64,000 nt of DNA. It comes from CADDZP01 sp035948135 (GTDB lineage: Bacteria > Actinomycetota > Acidimicrobiia > Acidimicrobiales > AC-14). Below the pieces are notes generated by a model. That model was not told the origin of the DNA and made no database searches. It saw only the letters and a list, made by a program, of their open reading frames with translations. The translations under genes and the position numbers were made by a program. Location: contig DASZJL010000051.1 in the NCBI GenBank assembly GCA_035948135.1, positions 27,392 through 91,391 of the forward strand, given 5' to 3'. This document shows, in pieces, positions 55,793-64,000 of this stretch. Position 1 is the first letter of the stretch. The number at the start of each line of letters is the position of its first letter.

Positions 55793-56611
55793 TCACGCGA
55801 CGACCCACTGGCGCTTGCCCTGCGCCGGGAGCAGGCGGCCGAACTGCATCTCGGGGAAGTGGGCCGCGCTCGCGGGGACGCGCGTGCCTTCGAGTTCTTC
55901 GATCCAGGCCTGCCGGGTGCGGCGGGCGAGGTCGCGGTCGACGTCGCCGACGGCTTCGAAGCCGGTGTCGACCAGCTCGATGGGGCAGTGGACGACGTCG
56001 CCAAGCAGGATGGCGCGGTCGGCGCCTGACGACAGCACGACCACGGTGTTGCCCGGCGTGTGCCCCGGGGCGTGGCGGACGTCGACGCCCGGGATCACGA
56101 CGCCGTCGCCGTCCCACGCCTCGACGTGGTCGGCGATGGGTTCGAGGCGTTCCGGCGGGGTGACTTGGGCGCCCATGATCTTCCCGGTCTGGATCTCCGG
56201 GAGGTCGGGGGAGAGGAAGAACTCCCAGTCCCGGCGGTGGCAGCGGTACGTCGCATTCGGGAACACGGGGACACCATCCGCCGATGCCCAGCCGATGTGG
56301 TCGAAGTGCAGGTGGGTGAACACCACGTCGGTGACGTCGGCCGGCTGCACACCCTGGGCAGCCAGATTCGCGAGGAAGCCCCCGAATGTGGGTCCCGGCA
56401 GCGGCCGCCCGACACCGGCGTCCACCAGGACCGTGCGTCGACCGTCGCGCACGAGGAATCCACCCACGTCGAGAGGGAGCATCCCGTTCTTGTTGAGGAA
56501 CTGACGGTGCGGGGCCCAGTCCTCCTCATAGGTCTTCGGGAAGAAGAGCGTGGCCGGCAGTTCGAAGCGGCCGTCGAGCACGGGGGTCACGAGGAGCTCT
56601 CCGACCTGCAT
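55793..56611 (-). CDS. MBL-fold metallo-hydrolase
   Basis: 272 residues from ATG 56611. VVFTHLHFDHIGW holds the HxHxDH zinc motif, VRHAPGHTPGNTVVVL the next His and AILLGDVVHCPIEL the bridging Asp. The N-terminal strand LLVDAG-type segment reads TVLVDAGVG. The overall layout is close to AttM-type lactonases and related hydrolases, but the substrate is not assignable. TACGGT ends 7 bases upstream on its strand. It diverges from an alcohol dehydrogenase gene. Confidence 0.87.
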   Translation of the reverse strand: MQVGELLVTPVLDGRFELPATLFFPKTYEEDWAPHRQFLNKNGMLPLDVGGFLVRDGRRTVLVDAGVGRPLPGPTFGGFLANLAAQGVQPADVTDVVFTHLHFDHIGWASADGVPVFPNATYRCHRRDWEFFLSPDLPEIQTGKIMGAQVTPPERLEPIADHVEAWDGDGVVIPGVDVRHAPGHTPGNTVVVLSSGADRAILLGDVVHCPIELVDTGFEAVGDVDRDLARRTRQAWIEELEGTRVPASAAHFPEMQFGRLLPAQGKRQWVVA

Positions 56612-56618
56612 GTTGAAA

Positions 56619-56624
56619 ACCGTA
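56619..56624 (-). promoter_or_regulatory. -10 hexamer TACGGT (minus strand) of the MBL gene
   Basis: On the minus strand TACGGT ends 7 bases before ATG 56611. The divergent alcohol dehydrogenase gene, by contrast, has a G-rich ribosome site (aggggggtt) and so a leadered mRNA. Confidence 0.5.
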
Positions 56625-56672
56625 ACGGCAGTACGCTCGCTTCGCCGTTGCCAACAATTGAGGGGGGTTCCC

Positions 56673-57749
56673 GTGCGGGCCGCAGTCTTCGTGGAACAGG
56701 ACAAGCCGCTTTCCATCGAGGAGGTGACCCCCAACCCGCCCGGGCCGCGTGATGCCGTCGTCCGCATCACCGCCAGCGGCGTGTGCCACTCCGACCTGTC
56801 GGTTATGACCGGCGGGCTGCCGTTCCCGCCGCCGTGCATCCTCGGCCACGAGGGCACCGGCATCATCGAGGAGGTGGGCGATCAGGTCACGACCCTGAAG
56901 AAGGGCGATCGCGTCGTCGCTGCGTTCGTGCCTGCGTGTGGCTCGTGCTTCTACTGCATCAACGGCCAGAGCAACCTGTGCGATGTCGGGGCCGCGTCGT
57001 TCGGCGCGTCGCACGCCACCCGCGCCGACGGCACGCCGCTCGGCGCCATGACAGGTCTGGGGACGTTCGCCGAGGCCATGGTCGTCGAGGAGTCGGCCCT
57101 GGTGAAGGTTGAGACAGACGTGCCCGACGAGCAGCTGGCCCTCATCGGTTGTGGTGTCACCACCGGCGTCGGCGCCGCTCTCAACACCGCCCAGGTCAGG
57201 CCCGGGTCGACGGTGGCCGTCATCGGTTGTGGCGGCGTCGGCCAGGCCGTCATCCAGGGCGCCCGCATCTGCGGCGCGTCCCGCATCTTCGCCATCGACC
57301 CCGTCGAGCTGAAGCGCAAGACCGCCGAGCAGCTCGGCGCCACCGACCTGATCGATCCCGGCCAGGGCGACCCCGTCGCCCAGGTCCAGGCCCTCACCGG
57401 CGGCCGCGGTGCCGACTACGCCTTCGAGGTCATCGGCCTGCCCGAGACGATCCTGCAGGCCTACGCCACCGCCCGGCGCGGCGGAACGGTGACCATCGTC
57501 GGGGCGGCGCGCATGGACTCGATGGTGACGTTCTCCGCCTTCCAGTTGTTCTACGAAGAGAAGAAGCTGTTGGGCTGCATCTACGGGTCGGCCCAAGTGC
57601 GGCGGGACTTCCCGCGCTTCATCGCCCTCACCGAGACCGGTCGGCTCGACCTCGGATCGATGGTGTCGCGGCGCATCCAGCTCGACGAGGTCAACGACGC
57701 CTTCCGGGCCATGCAGGCCGGCGAGGTCATCCGCAGCGTCATCGTCTGA
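56673..57749 (+). CDS. Zinc-dependent alcohol dehydrogenase (MDR superfamily)
   Basis: 358 residues from GTG 56673. SGVCHSDLSVMTG binds the catalytic zinc, GHEGTGIIEEVG is the MDR hallmark, CGSCFYCINGQSNLC holds the four structural-zinc cysteines and VAVIGCGGVGQAVIQGA the NAD-binding loop. It resembles class III/NDMA-type long-chain alcohol dehydrogenases. Next to WS/DGAT genes it could supply or remove fatty alcohols, which is inference. It overlaps the next start by one base (TGATG). Confidence 0.92.
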   Translation: MRAAVFVEQDKPLSIEEVTPNPPGPRDAVVRITASGVCHSDLSVMTGGLPFPPPCILGHEGTGIIEEVGDQVTTLKKGDRVVAAFVPACGSCFYCINGQSNLCDVGAASFGASHATRADGTPLGAMTGLGTFAEAMVVEESALVKVETDVPDEQLALIGCGVTTGVGAALNTAQVRPGSTVAVIGCGGVGQAVIQGARICGASRIFAIDPVELKRKTAEQLGATDLIDPGQGDPVAQVQALTGGRGADYAFEVIGLPETILQAYATARRGGTVTIVGAARMDSMVTFSAFQLFYEEKKLLGCIYGSAQVRRDFPRFIALTETGRLDLGSMVSRRIQLDEVNDAFRAMQAGEVIRSVIV

Positions 57750-58867
57750 TGGGGATTGACGACGGCAAGGTAGAGGTCCTCCTCGACCGCGCCCGCCGGG
57801 AGGTCGACGAGGGCCTGCTGCCGTCGTGCCAGCTCGCGCTGGCGCTCGACGGTGAGGTCGTTGTCGACCAGTGCTTCGGCGACTCCAACGTCGACACCCG
57901 GTACGTCATCTTCTCCTGCACCAAGGGCATCGTCGCTGGGGCCGTGTGGTTGGCCTTCGGCGACGGCATCCTGCACCCCGAGCAGAAGGTGGCCGAGGTC
58001 ATCCCCGAGTTCGGCACGAACGGCAAGGACGTCGTCACCGTCGAGCAGCTCCTCATGCACACGGCCGGGTTTCCGCGGGCGCCGATGGGGCCCGACGTGT
58101 GGGCCGACCGCCAGGCCCGGCTTCAGCGATATTCGCAGTGGCGGCTCAACTGGGAGCCGGGGACGCGGATGGAGTACCACCCGACGTCGGCCCACTGGGT
58201 CCTGGCCGACCTCGTCGAGCAGGCCTCTGGCCAGGACTACCGTCAGTTCGTCACCGAGCGCATCACCGAGCCGCTCGGGATCAAGGGCATGGCCCTCGGT
58301 GTGCCGCCCGAGCGTCAGGACGGCATCGCGACCCTCGTCCCGTGTGGCTCGCCGCCCGACCCCGACGAGGTGGAGCGCCTGTTCGGCGTCCGGGAGATCC
58401 CCCTCGGTGAGGTCACCGAGGACGCCCTCCTGCACTTCAACGACCCGGACGCGCGCGCCGTCGGTGTGCCGGGCGGGGGCGGCGTCGCCAGAGCGTCTGA
58501 CGTCGCCCTCTACTACCAGGCCCTGCTGCACAACCCCGGTGGCATCTGGAACGCCGACATCCTGCGCGACGGCACGACCGTCGTCCGCACCACGTTCCCG
58601 GACCCGCTGATCGGCGGTGTGGCGGCCAACCGCACGCGCGGGATGGTCGTCGCGGGCGACGATGGCAAGAGCGCGTTCCGGGGCTTCGGGCGGACGGTTT
58701 CGGGCCGGGCGTTCGGTCACATGGGCGCGGGCGGCCAGGTGGCGTGGGCCGACCCCGAGACCGGGCTGTCGTTCTCCTACGTGACCAACGGCATGGACGC
58801 CAACCTCTTGCGTTCGGGGCGCCGGGGTACGAGCCTCAGCAGCAAAGCGGCTGCGTGCGCGCGTTGA
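57749..58867 (+). CDS. Serine hydrolase, beta-lactamase/esterase (class C-like) family
   Basis: 372 residues. FSCTKGIVAG holds the SxxK nucleophile, HTAGF the family's conserved turn, MEYHPTSAHWVL the tyrosine motif (YxxS/T) and AFGHMGAGGQ the third motif (HxG). No signal peptide, so it is a cytosolic EstB-like esterase, not a beta-lactamase. ATG 57749 is coupled to the alcohol dehydrogenase stop. A lipid ester substrate would suit the neighbourhood. Confidence 0.85.
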   Translation: MGIDDGKVEVLLDRARREVDEGLLPSCQLALALDGEVVVDQCFGDSNVDTRYVIFSCTKGIVAGAVWLAFGDGILHPEQKVAEVIPEFGTNGKDVVTVEQLLMHTAGFPRAPMGPDVWADRQARLQRYSQWRLNWEPGTRMEYHPTSAHWVLADLVEQASGQDYRQFVTERITEPLGIKGMALGVPPERQDGIATLVPCGSPPDPDEVERLFGVREIPLGEVTEDALLHFNDPDARAVGVPGGGGVARASDVALYYQALLHNPGGIWNADILRDGTTVVRTTFPDPLIGGVAANRTRGMVVAGDDGKSAFRGFGRTVSGRAFGHMGAGGQVAWADPETGLSFSYVTNGMDANLLRSGRRGTSLSSKAAACAR

Positions 58868-58888
58868 CGGGTTGAAGGGGGGCGGGTC

Positions 58889-60295
58889 ATGGAACGCATG
58901 ACGGGGCTCGACGCCGGCTTCCTCTACATGGAGACGCCGACCCTCCACATGCACACGCTGAAGATCGCGGTCATCGATCCCAGCGATGTCCCGGGCGGCT
59001 ACAACTTCGACCTCCTCAAAGAGGTCCTCGGCACCCGCCTCCGCTACCTGCCGCCCTTCCGCCGCCGCGTCGTGGAGGTTCCGTTCGGTCTTACCCATCC
59101 GGTGTGGATCGAGGACCCCGACTTCGACCTCGACTATCACGTGCGGCGGGTGGCCGTCCCCGCACCCGGAGGTCCGCACGAGTTCGGCGAGTTGATCTCC
59201 GACATCGCCAGCCACCAGCTCGACCGGCGACGGCCGCTGTGGGAGTTGTGGGTCGTCGAGGGGCTCGAGCACGGGCACATCGGCGTGGTTGCCAAGATCC
59301 ACCATGCAGCGGCCGACGGCGTGGCGGCGGCGGCCATGCTGGCCAACGTTCTCGGGGTTGGCGATCCTGAGCAGGTCGACACCTGGAAGCCCGACCCGGT
59401 GCCGACCGACTGGCAGCTCTTCGCCGCCGCCGTGAGCTCGATCGCCCTGGCCCTCGCCCGCCTACCGCAGCTCCTCTGGCGGACGTTCCAAGGCGTGTTC
59501 CGCCTGGCGCAGCGCCGGCGGGCGGGCGGCGACCTGCCCCCGCCGCCGTTCAGTGCCCCCGCCGTGTCGTTCAACCGGGCGCTCACGCCGCACCGCCGGT
59601 TCGTCTTTTCGTCGGTGCCTCTCGACGACGTCAAAGAGGTGAAGAACGCGTTGGGCGCCACGGTGAACGACGTGGTGCTCGCCCTTTCGGCCGCGGCGCT
59701 GCGGCGCTATCTCGACGAGCGCGGCGAGCTGCCCGCCCGGCCCCTCATGGCCGGCGTACCGGTGTCGGTCGGGGAGATGGGCAGCCGGTCGTCGGGGAAC
59801 CAGGTTTCCAACCTTTTCACCTCGATTCCCACCGACGTCGCCGACCCCGTCGAGCGGGTCCGCACTGTGCACCGCATGATGAAAGGTGCCAAGGAGGTGC
59901 ACAACGCCCTGGGTGCCGAGATGCTCTCGGACTGGACCGAGCTCACCCCGCCCCGGCCGTTCGCCGCCTTCATGCGCTTCTACTCGCGCCGTGGGCTGGC
60001 CAGTCACCATCGTCCGCCGATCAACGTGGTGATCTCCAACGTGCCGGGCCCCGCGGCGCCCCTCGACATCGCCGGCGCCCGCCTCGTGTCGATCTACTCG
60101 ATGGGACCAATCCTCGAAGGCATCGGTCTCAACATCACGGTGTGGAGCTATTGCGGCTCGCTGAACTTCGGCATCGTGTCGTGCCGGGAGCTCATGCCCG
60201 ACCTGTGGGGCCTCACCGATTACATCCATGACGCCCTGGAAGAGCTGAAGAAGGCGGTGGCGTCCCAGGGCCAGCGCGGGGGGAATGAAACGTAG
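58889..60295 (+). CDS. Wax ester synthase / diacylglycerol acyltransferase (WS/DGAT), paralog 2
   Basis: 468 residues. The catalytic motif is KIHHAAADGVAAA (HHxxxDG), the start RMTGLDAGFLYMETPTLHMH and the C-terminal segment VVISNVPGPAAPLDIAGA. A GAAGGGGGGCGGG ribosome site lies 7-20 bases upstream. It is the first of a WS/DGAT - hydrolase - WS/DGAT run with stop-to-start contact (TAG then ATG). The middle linker (around 160-200) differs most from paralogs 1 and 3, so acyl or alcohol preference may differ. Confidence 0.92.
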   Translation: MERMTGLDAGFLYMETPTLHMHTLKIAVIDPSDVPGGYNFDLLKEVLGTRLRYLPPFRRRVVEVPFGLTHPVWIEDPDFDLDYHVRRVAVPAPGGPHEFGELISDIASHQLDRRRPLWELWVVEGLEHGHIGVVAKIHHAAADGVAAAAMLANVLGVGDPEQVDTWKPDPVPTDWQLFAAAVSSIALALARLPQLLWRTFQGVFRLAQRRRAGGDLPPPPFSAPAVSFNRALTPHRRFVFSSVPLDDVKEVKNALGATVNDVVLALSAAALRRYLDERGELPARPLMAGVPVSVGEMGSRSSGNQVSNLFTSIPTDVADPVERVRTVHRMMKGAKEVHNALGAEMLSDWTELTPPRPFAAFMRFYSRRGLASHHRPPINVVISNVPGPAAPLDIAGARLVSIYSMGPILEGIGLNITVWSYCGSLNFGIVSCRELMPDLWGLTDYIHDALEELKKAVASQGQRGGNET

Positions 60296-61237
60296 ATGTT
60301 CGAGGTATTCGGACTCTCTGTCAGCAAGCTGGCGTCGGTGTCTCGGCCGCCCGGGCGGGTGGTGGAGGTTCCGGGGCGCGGCGACACGTTCGTGTACGAG
60401 ATGGAGGGTCCGCCCGGCGCACCGGTCCTCTTCCTCGTCCATGGCCTCGTGGCGACCACCCAGCTGAACTGGTTCCCGGCGTTCCCGGTGCTCGCCGACC
60501 GGTACCGGGTGATCGCCACCGACCTGCGAGGCCACGGGCGGGGGTTTCCGGCGGGCAGCCGGTTCCGGCTCTCCGACTGCGCCGACGATCTCGCCGCCGT
60601 GGCCGACGCCCTCGGCGTCGAACGCTTCATCCCCGTCGGGTACTCGCTCGGGGGCCCCGTGGCCCAGCTGACGTGGCACCGCCACCGCGACCGCGTCGAG
60701 GGTCTGGTGCTGGCGGCCACGTCGAGGAACTTCGGGGGCACCCTTCGCGAGCGCATGTGGTACCGGATGGTGCCCGGCATCGTGGCCGGCACCCGCGTGA
60801 TCGGCCGGATCCGAGGAGGCGGGCGCCCGCCCGAGGAGGTCGAGCTGGGCGATGACGCCTTCCTCAGCCGTTGGGCCATGGAGGAGCTGCGCCGGGTCAG
60901 CCCCACGGTGGCGCTGCAAGCCATGAGCGCGCTCGGGCGCTTCAGCTCCCATGAGTGGATTGACGAGATCGACGTTCCCACCGCCATCGTCGTCACCACC
61001 AAGGACCGCTTCATCGCCCCGACCCGCCAGATCAAGCTGGCCAACGCCATATCCGGAGCTACCGTCCATCCGGTGCACGCCGGGCACGCGGCGTGCGTGC
61101 TCGCCTATCGACGCTTCGTGCCTGCTCTCGTAGAGGCATGCGAGTCGGTCGTGTCGAAACTCCCTGGGCGGGGCGGTGACGCCCATGACAGGCTGGGATC
61201 CGGTCGAGAAGGAGGCCTACAAGAGTGGAACGACTGA
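60296..61237 (+). CDS. Alpha/beta hydrolase
   Basis: 313 residues. VLFLVHGLVATTQLNWFP is the oxyanion strand (HG), RVIATDLRGHGRG the next conserved turn, IPVGYSLGGPVAQLTW the GxSxG nucleophile elbow, and VHPVHAGHAACVLAYRRF the catalytic His. It starts directly after the WS/DGAT stop and overlaps the next WS/DGAT gene by 13 bases, so all three are co-transcribed. A lipase or thioesterase acting on the same lipid pool is likely. Confidence 0.9.
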   Translation: MFEVFGLSVSKLASVSRPPGRVVEVPGRGDTFVYEMEGPPGAPVLFLVHGLVATTQLNWFPAFPVLADRYRVIATDLRGHGRGFPAGSRFRLSDCADDLAAVADALGVERFIPVGYSLGGPVAQLTWHRHRDRVEGLVLAATSRNFGGTLRERMWYRMVPGIVAGTRVIGRIRGGGRPPEEVELGDDAFLSRWAMEELRRVSPTVALQAMSALGRFSSHEWIDEIDVPTAIVVTTKDRFIAPTRQIKLANAISGATVHPVHAGHAACVLAYRRFVPALVEACESVVSKLPGRGGDAHDRLGSGREGGLQEWND

Positions 61238-62661
61238 GCGGGCTGGACGCCAGCTTCCTATACCTGGAGTCGCCGACCAACCACATGCACGTGGCGGCGA
61301 CGATGACGTTCGATCCGTCGACGGTCGAAGGCGGCTACTCCTTCGAGAAGACGCGTGACCTCGTCCAGCGGCGACTGCACCTGATCCCGCAGTTCACGCG
61401 GCGGCTGGCGACGGTCCCGTTCAACCTGCACCACCCGGTGTGGGTCGAGGACCCCGATTTCGACCTCGATTATCACCTGCGCCGCATCGCCGCTCCGGCG
61501 CCCGGCAGCTATCACGAGCTGGCCGACATGGCCGGCGACATCGCCAGCCGCCCCCTCGACCGCAGCCGGCCGCTCTGGGAGATCTACGTCGTCGAGGGCC
61601 TCGAGCACGGGCACATCGGCACGATCGCCAAGATGCACCATTCCACGATCGACGGGGTCTCGGGCGCCAACCTGATGGTGTACCTGTTCGACCTCGAGCC
61701 CAACCCGGCCGAGGAGCCCGAGGGGCCCGAGCGCGAGCCCGAGCACATGCCCTCGGACGCCGAACTGCTCGCCTACGCCATGCGGTCGCGCTTGCGGCGG
61801 CCCCTCCAGCTGGCGTCGGTGATCCCGAAGGCGGCGACGTCGGTCGTGAACGTGGTTCGCGAGCGGCGGTCCACGGACACGGTGAATCCTCCGGCGCCCC
61901 TCACCGCCCCACGCACGTCGTTCAACGGCGCCATCACCGCGCACCGCAAGGTGGCGTACGCGATCGCCAGCCTGTCCGACGTCAAGGCCATCAAGAACGC
62001 CTTCGGCACGACGGTGAACGACGTCGTTCTCGCCGTCGTGGGCGGCGGCTTGCGCCGCTACCTCGAGCGCACGCAGCAGCTCCCCGACAAGTCCCTCATC
62101 GCCACCGTGCCCATCTCCGTGCGCCCGCCCGAGGGCGAGGAGGACACGTCGATCGGCGCCAACAAGGTGTCGGCCATGTTCACGTCGCTCGCCACCCACG
62201 TCGAGGATCCCGTCGAGCGCCTGCGCACGATCCACGAGGTCACCAAGGGCGCCAAGGAAGAGCACAACGCCGTCGGAGCCGACATGCTCCAGAGCCTCAC
62301 CGAGTTCGCCGCCCCGCGGCTGTTCGGGCTCGCCATGCGGTTCTACTCGTCGTCCAAGCTGGCCGACCGGGGGCCGGTGATCCACAACCTGGTCATCTCG
62401 AACGTCCCGGGTCCGCCGTTCCCGCTCTACTTCGCGGGCGCCAAGCTGATCTCGCTGTTCCCCATGGGCCCGGTGATGGAAGGGGCCGGTCTCAACATCA
62501 CCGTCATCAGCTACATGGACGACATCGACATCGGCCTCATGGTCGCCCGCGAGAGCGTGCCCGACGTGTGGGACATGGCGGCCGACATCGAGGAGTCATT
62601 GGCCGAGCTCAAGAAGGCGGCGGACGCGAAGGCTGGAACCGAGCCAGCTGACGCTGGCTAG
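61225..62661 (+). CDS. Wax ester synthase / diacylglycerol acyltransferase (WS/DGAT), paralog 3
   Basis: 478 residues, GTG start with AAGGAGG 9 bases upstream inside the hydrolase gene. Catalytic motif KMHHSTIDGVSGA (HHxxxDG); start RLSGLDASFLYLESPTNHMH; C-terminal VISNVPGPPFPLYFAGAKL. It is closer to paralog 1 than to paralog 2 by eye (both read IDGVSGA and PPFPLY). It makes storage or envelope acylglycerols or wax esters at the membrane. Confidence 0.92.
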   Translation: MERLSGLDASFLYLESPTNHMHVAATMTFDPSTVEGGYSFEKTRDLVQRRLHLIPQFTRRLATVPFNLHHPVWVEDPDFDLDYHLRRIAAPAPGSYHELADMAGDIASRPLDRSRPLWEIYVVEGLEHGHIGTIAKMHHSTIDGVSGANLMVYLFDLEPNPAEEPEGPEREPEHMPSDAELLAYAMRSRLRRPLQLASVIPKAATSVVNVVRERRSTDTVNPPAPLTAPRTSFNGAITAHRKVAYAIASLSDVKAIKNAFGTTVNDVVLAVVGGGLRRYLERTQQLPDKSLIATVPISVRPPEGEEDTSIGANKVSAMFTSLATHVEDPVERLRTIHEVTKGAKEEHNAVGADMLQSLTEFAAPRLFGLAMRFYSSSKLADRGPVIHNLVISNVPGPPFPLYFAGAKLISLFPMGPVMEGAGLNITVISYMDDIDIGLMVARESVPDVWDMAADIEESLAELKKAADAKAGTEPADAG

Positions 62662-62666
62662 CTGGC

Positions 62667-63332
62667 TTGCCTGGCCTCGTCATCGTTGGTCCGCCTGAGG
62701 CCGGCGTCGCAACAATCACGCTGAACCGTCCTGAGAAGCGCAACGCTCTCTCCATCGCCGTGCGCGACGCGGTGAGCGACGCGCTCGACCGGCTGGCCAT
62801 TGATGAGGGGTGCAAGGTCGTGGTCGTCACGGGCGCGGGGGGCGTGTTCTCGGCCGGCTTCGATCTGCGCGAGTTCGAACAGCCTGAGCTGGCCGACGAG
62901 CTGTGGGCGTCGAGCGACCGGTTCCACCGGACGTGGCTCGAGTTCCCGCTGCCCACGGTCGCCGCCGTCAACGGTCCGGCGCTCGCGGGCGGATTCGACC
63001 TGGCCGTCATGTGCGATGTGCGGGTGGCCGCGGACGCGGCGCGGTTCTCGCACCCCGAGCTGGCGTTCGGCGACGTCGTGTACGGCCCCCTGCATGACCT
63101 GGTCGGCGGCTCGGTTGCCCGCGACCTCTGCCTCACCGGCCGCGTGCTGGAAGCGGGGGAGGCGTTGAGGCTGGGGTTCCTGTCCGCCGTCGTGCCGGGC
63201 GACGAGCTGCTGGCGCAGGCGATGGAGACCGCAGGCGCCATCGCCCGTGCACCTCGCGAGGTGCTCGTACGGACGAAAGCCAAGTTCATCCGCCGCGCTC
63301 GAGTGGTCGGCGGCAACACCCTGGATTTGTAG
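62667..63332 (+). CDS. Enoyl-CoA hydratase/isomerase family protein
   Basis: 221 residues from TTG 62667, short for the crotonase family (usually about 260), with a trimmed C-terminus. ITLNRPEKRNALSI is the N-terminal hallmark, FSAGFDLREFE the first oxyanion loop and VNGPALAGGFDLAVMCD the second (GGF instead of GGG). SHPELAFG follows. The Glu pair of true hydratases is not obvious, so isomerase, hydrolase or another crotonase activity is possible. It follows WS/DGAT by 5 bases, and no clear ribosome site is visible. Confidence 0.82.
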   Translation: MPGLVIVGPPEAGVATITLNRPEKRNALSIAVRDAVSDALDRLAIDEGCKVVVVTGAGGVFSAGFDLREFEQPELADELWASSDRFHRTWLEFPLPTVAAVNGPALAGGFDLAVMCDVRVAADAARFSHPELAFGDVVYGPLHDLVGGSVARDLCLTGRVLEAGEALRLGFLSAVVPGDELLAQAMETAGAIARAPREVLVRTKAKFIRRARVVGGNTLDL

Positions 63333-63361
63333 TAGGCGAGAACCGGGAAGAAACTGAACTC

Positions 63362-64000
63362 ATGGAGTGGCTCTTTCTCGCCGTCGGCATCGCGAGCCTG
63401 GTGACGACGCTCAACGCCATACGGCCGGTGCCGTGGACAGTGGTGTCGATCTTCTCGTTCTTCGGCGGGTGGCTGGCCACCGAGCTGGCGATCCATCGAA
63501 TCCTCATTCAGGTCGGGCTCGCCATCGCCTTCGTGTTGCTCGGTGCCCTCGACACCTGGCAGGGCACCGTTGGACTCCTGCTGCTGCTCCCGTCCATCCT
63601 GGGGACGCTGTACCTGGTCGCCCTCGCGCGCGGCGCCGGCGAGGTCGCAGAACAAGCGCTGAAGGAGGGACTGGGCGACGACTATCTCGACAGCATCGAT
63701 CCCGATCTGGCCGCCCGCCACGACCCCACCATCCCGTGGGCCCGCCTGCTGCTGCCGTTCCGGATGGGCCTGCCCGAGGTCGAGCGCACCAAGAACCTGA
63801 GCTACGGTCCGTACGGGCGCCGCAACAAGCTTGACGTATACCGCCACAAGGACCACCCGGCGAACTGCCCGATCCTCTTCCAGATTCACGGCGGCGGCTG
63901 GGTGATCGGCAACAAGGACCAGCAGGGGATCCCGCTCATGCAGCACCTGGCCTCGCGCGGGTGGGTGTGTGTGGCCCCCAACTACCGGCTGAGCCCCAAG
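63362..64000 (+). CDS. Membrane alpha/beta-hydrolase (carboxylesterase type), N-terminal part
   Basis: 213 codons are visible and the frame runs off the window. The first 100 residues hold about three membrane helices (WLFLAVGIASLVTTLNAI; ILIQVGLAIAFVLLGAL; TVGLLLLLPSILGTLYLVAL). A hydrolase domain then begins: LDVYRHKD, ILFQIHGGGWVIGNK (HGGGW oxyanion motif of the hormone-sensitive-lipase/BD-FAE group) and CVAPNYRLSPK. The nucleophile and His lie beyond the edge. ATG 63362 is the first in-frame ATG after the hydratase stop. Confidence 0.85.
   Translation, partial: MEWLFLAVGIASLVTTLNAIRPVPWTVVSIFSFFGGWLATELAIHRILIQVGLAIAFVLLGALDTWQGTVGLLLLLPSILGTLYLVALARGAGEVAEQALKEGLGDDYLDSIDPDLAARHDPTIPWARLLLPFRMGLPEVERTKNLSYGPYGRRNKLDVYRHKDHPANCPILFQIHGGGWVIGNKDQQGIPLMQHLASRGWVCVAPNYRLSPK

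Noticed and set aside
62609..63946. A 445-codon minus-strand frame at the right end.
   Set aside because: It is antisense to the WS/DGAT end, the hydratase-like gene and the membrane esterase, with no domain and biased composition.

Overview
The window is a GC-rich, densely packed chromosomal segment from an actinobacterium. The gene content fits the class Acidimicrobiia or a close uncultured relative: three F420-type LLM oxidoreductases, three wax ester synthase/diacylglycerol acyltransferase (WS/DGAT) paralogs, an AdnA/AdnB helicase-nuclease pair, Ku, a YCII/ECF42 sigma pair and a SigE-type ECF factor. The taxonomic call is inference from gene content and composition. There is no phage, transposase, integrase or CRISPR array, and no gene-free stretch longer than 300 bases.

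Layout. 1-3.4 kb: end of an old-yellow-enzyme gene, a D-cysteine-desulfhydrase-like PLP enzyme divergent from a cysteine-dioxygenase-like cupin, an AlkA-type glycosylase and a MarR regulator. 3.5-6.5 kb: a molybdate operon (HTH/TOBE regulator, modA, modB, modC). 6.5-13.5 kb: P-loop kinase, AidB-like acyl-CoA dehydrogenase, YCII protein with an ECF42 sigma factor, ROK sugar kinase, LLM oxidoreductase, a DUF971 protein, a tandem-HTH protein and a secreted threonine-rich protein. 13.6-19.1 kb: adnA-adnB. 19.2-24.6 kb: GDPD, amidohydrolase, dienelactone hydrolase and LLM enzyme in one operon, then a lipid kinase, orn and dut. 24.7-34.5 kb: DUF429, WS/DGAT, tRNA-Gly(GCC), methyltransferase, pirin, PAS protein, YceI, SDR, GH99-like exported protein, TetR, an RpoD-like sigma factor and a lipoprotein. 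34.6-38.6 kb: a histidine kinase followed by an exported protein and a DUF916-like membrane protein. 38.6-46.4 kb: YqgE, a PAS-GGDEF-EAL enzyme and a branched-chain-amino-acid-type ABC system whose two permeases and two ATPases are fused in one 1241-residue protein. 46.5-54 kb: response regulator, pseudo-PAP2/kinase/flippase fusion, DUF2505, membrane hydrolase, Ku and an ECF operon. 54-64 kb: lipid and alcohol metabolism with two more WS/DGATs and several alpha/beta hydrolases.

Regulatory architecture. Many genes have a TANNNT -10 hexamer 6-9 bases before the start codon, the signature of leaderless transcription. At four divergent gene pairs the two -10 hexamers overlap on one central TA (A-NNN-TA-NNN-T), so a single 10-base element appears to serve both strands; a fifth pair is a partial match. 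Two convergent gene junctions, 31 kb apart, carry related palindromes. Operons are otherwise tightly coupled by 4-base stop/start overlaps.

The most unusual items are the shared bidirectional -10 elements, the four-in-one Liv transporter, the mutually exclusive stem-loops over the start of the pseudo-PAP2/kinase/flippase gene, the palindrome family at convergent junctions, and three genes (modB, ECF42 sigma, YceI) whose conserved N-termini have no ATG, GTG or TTG.
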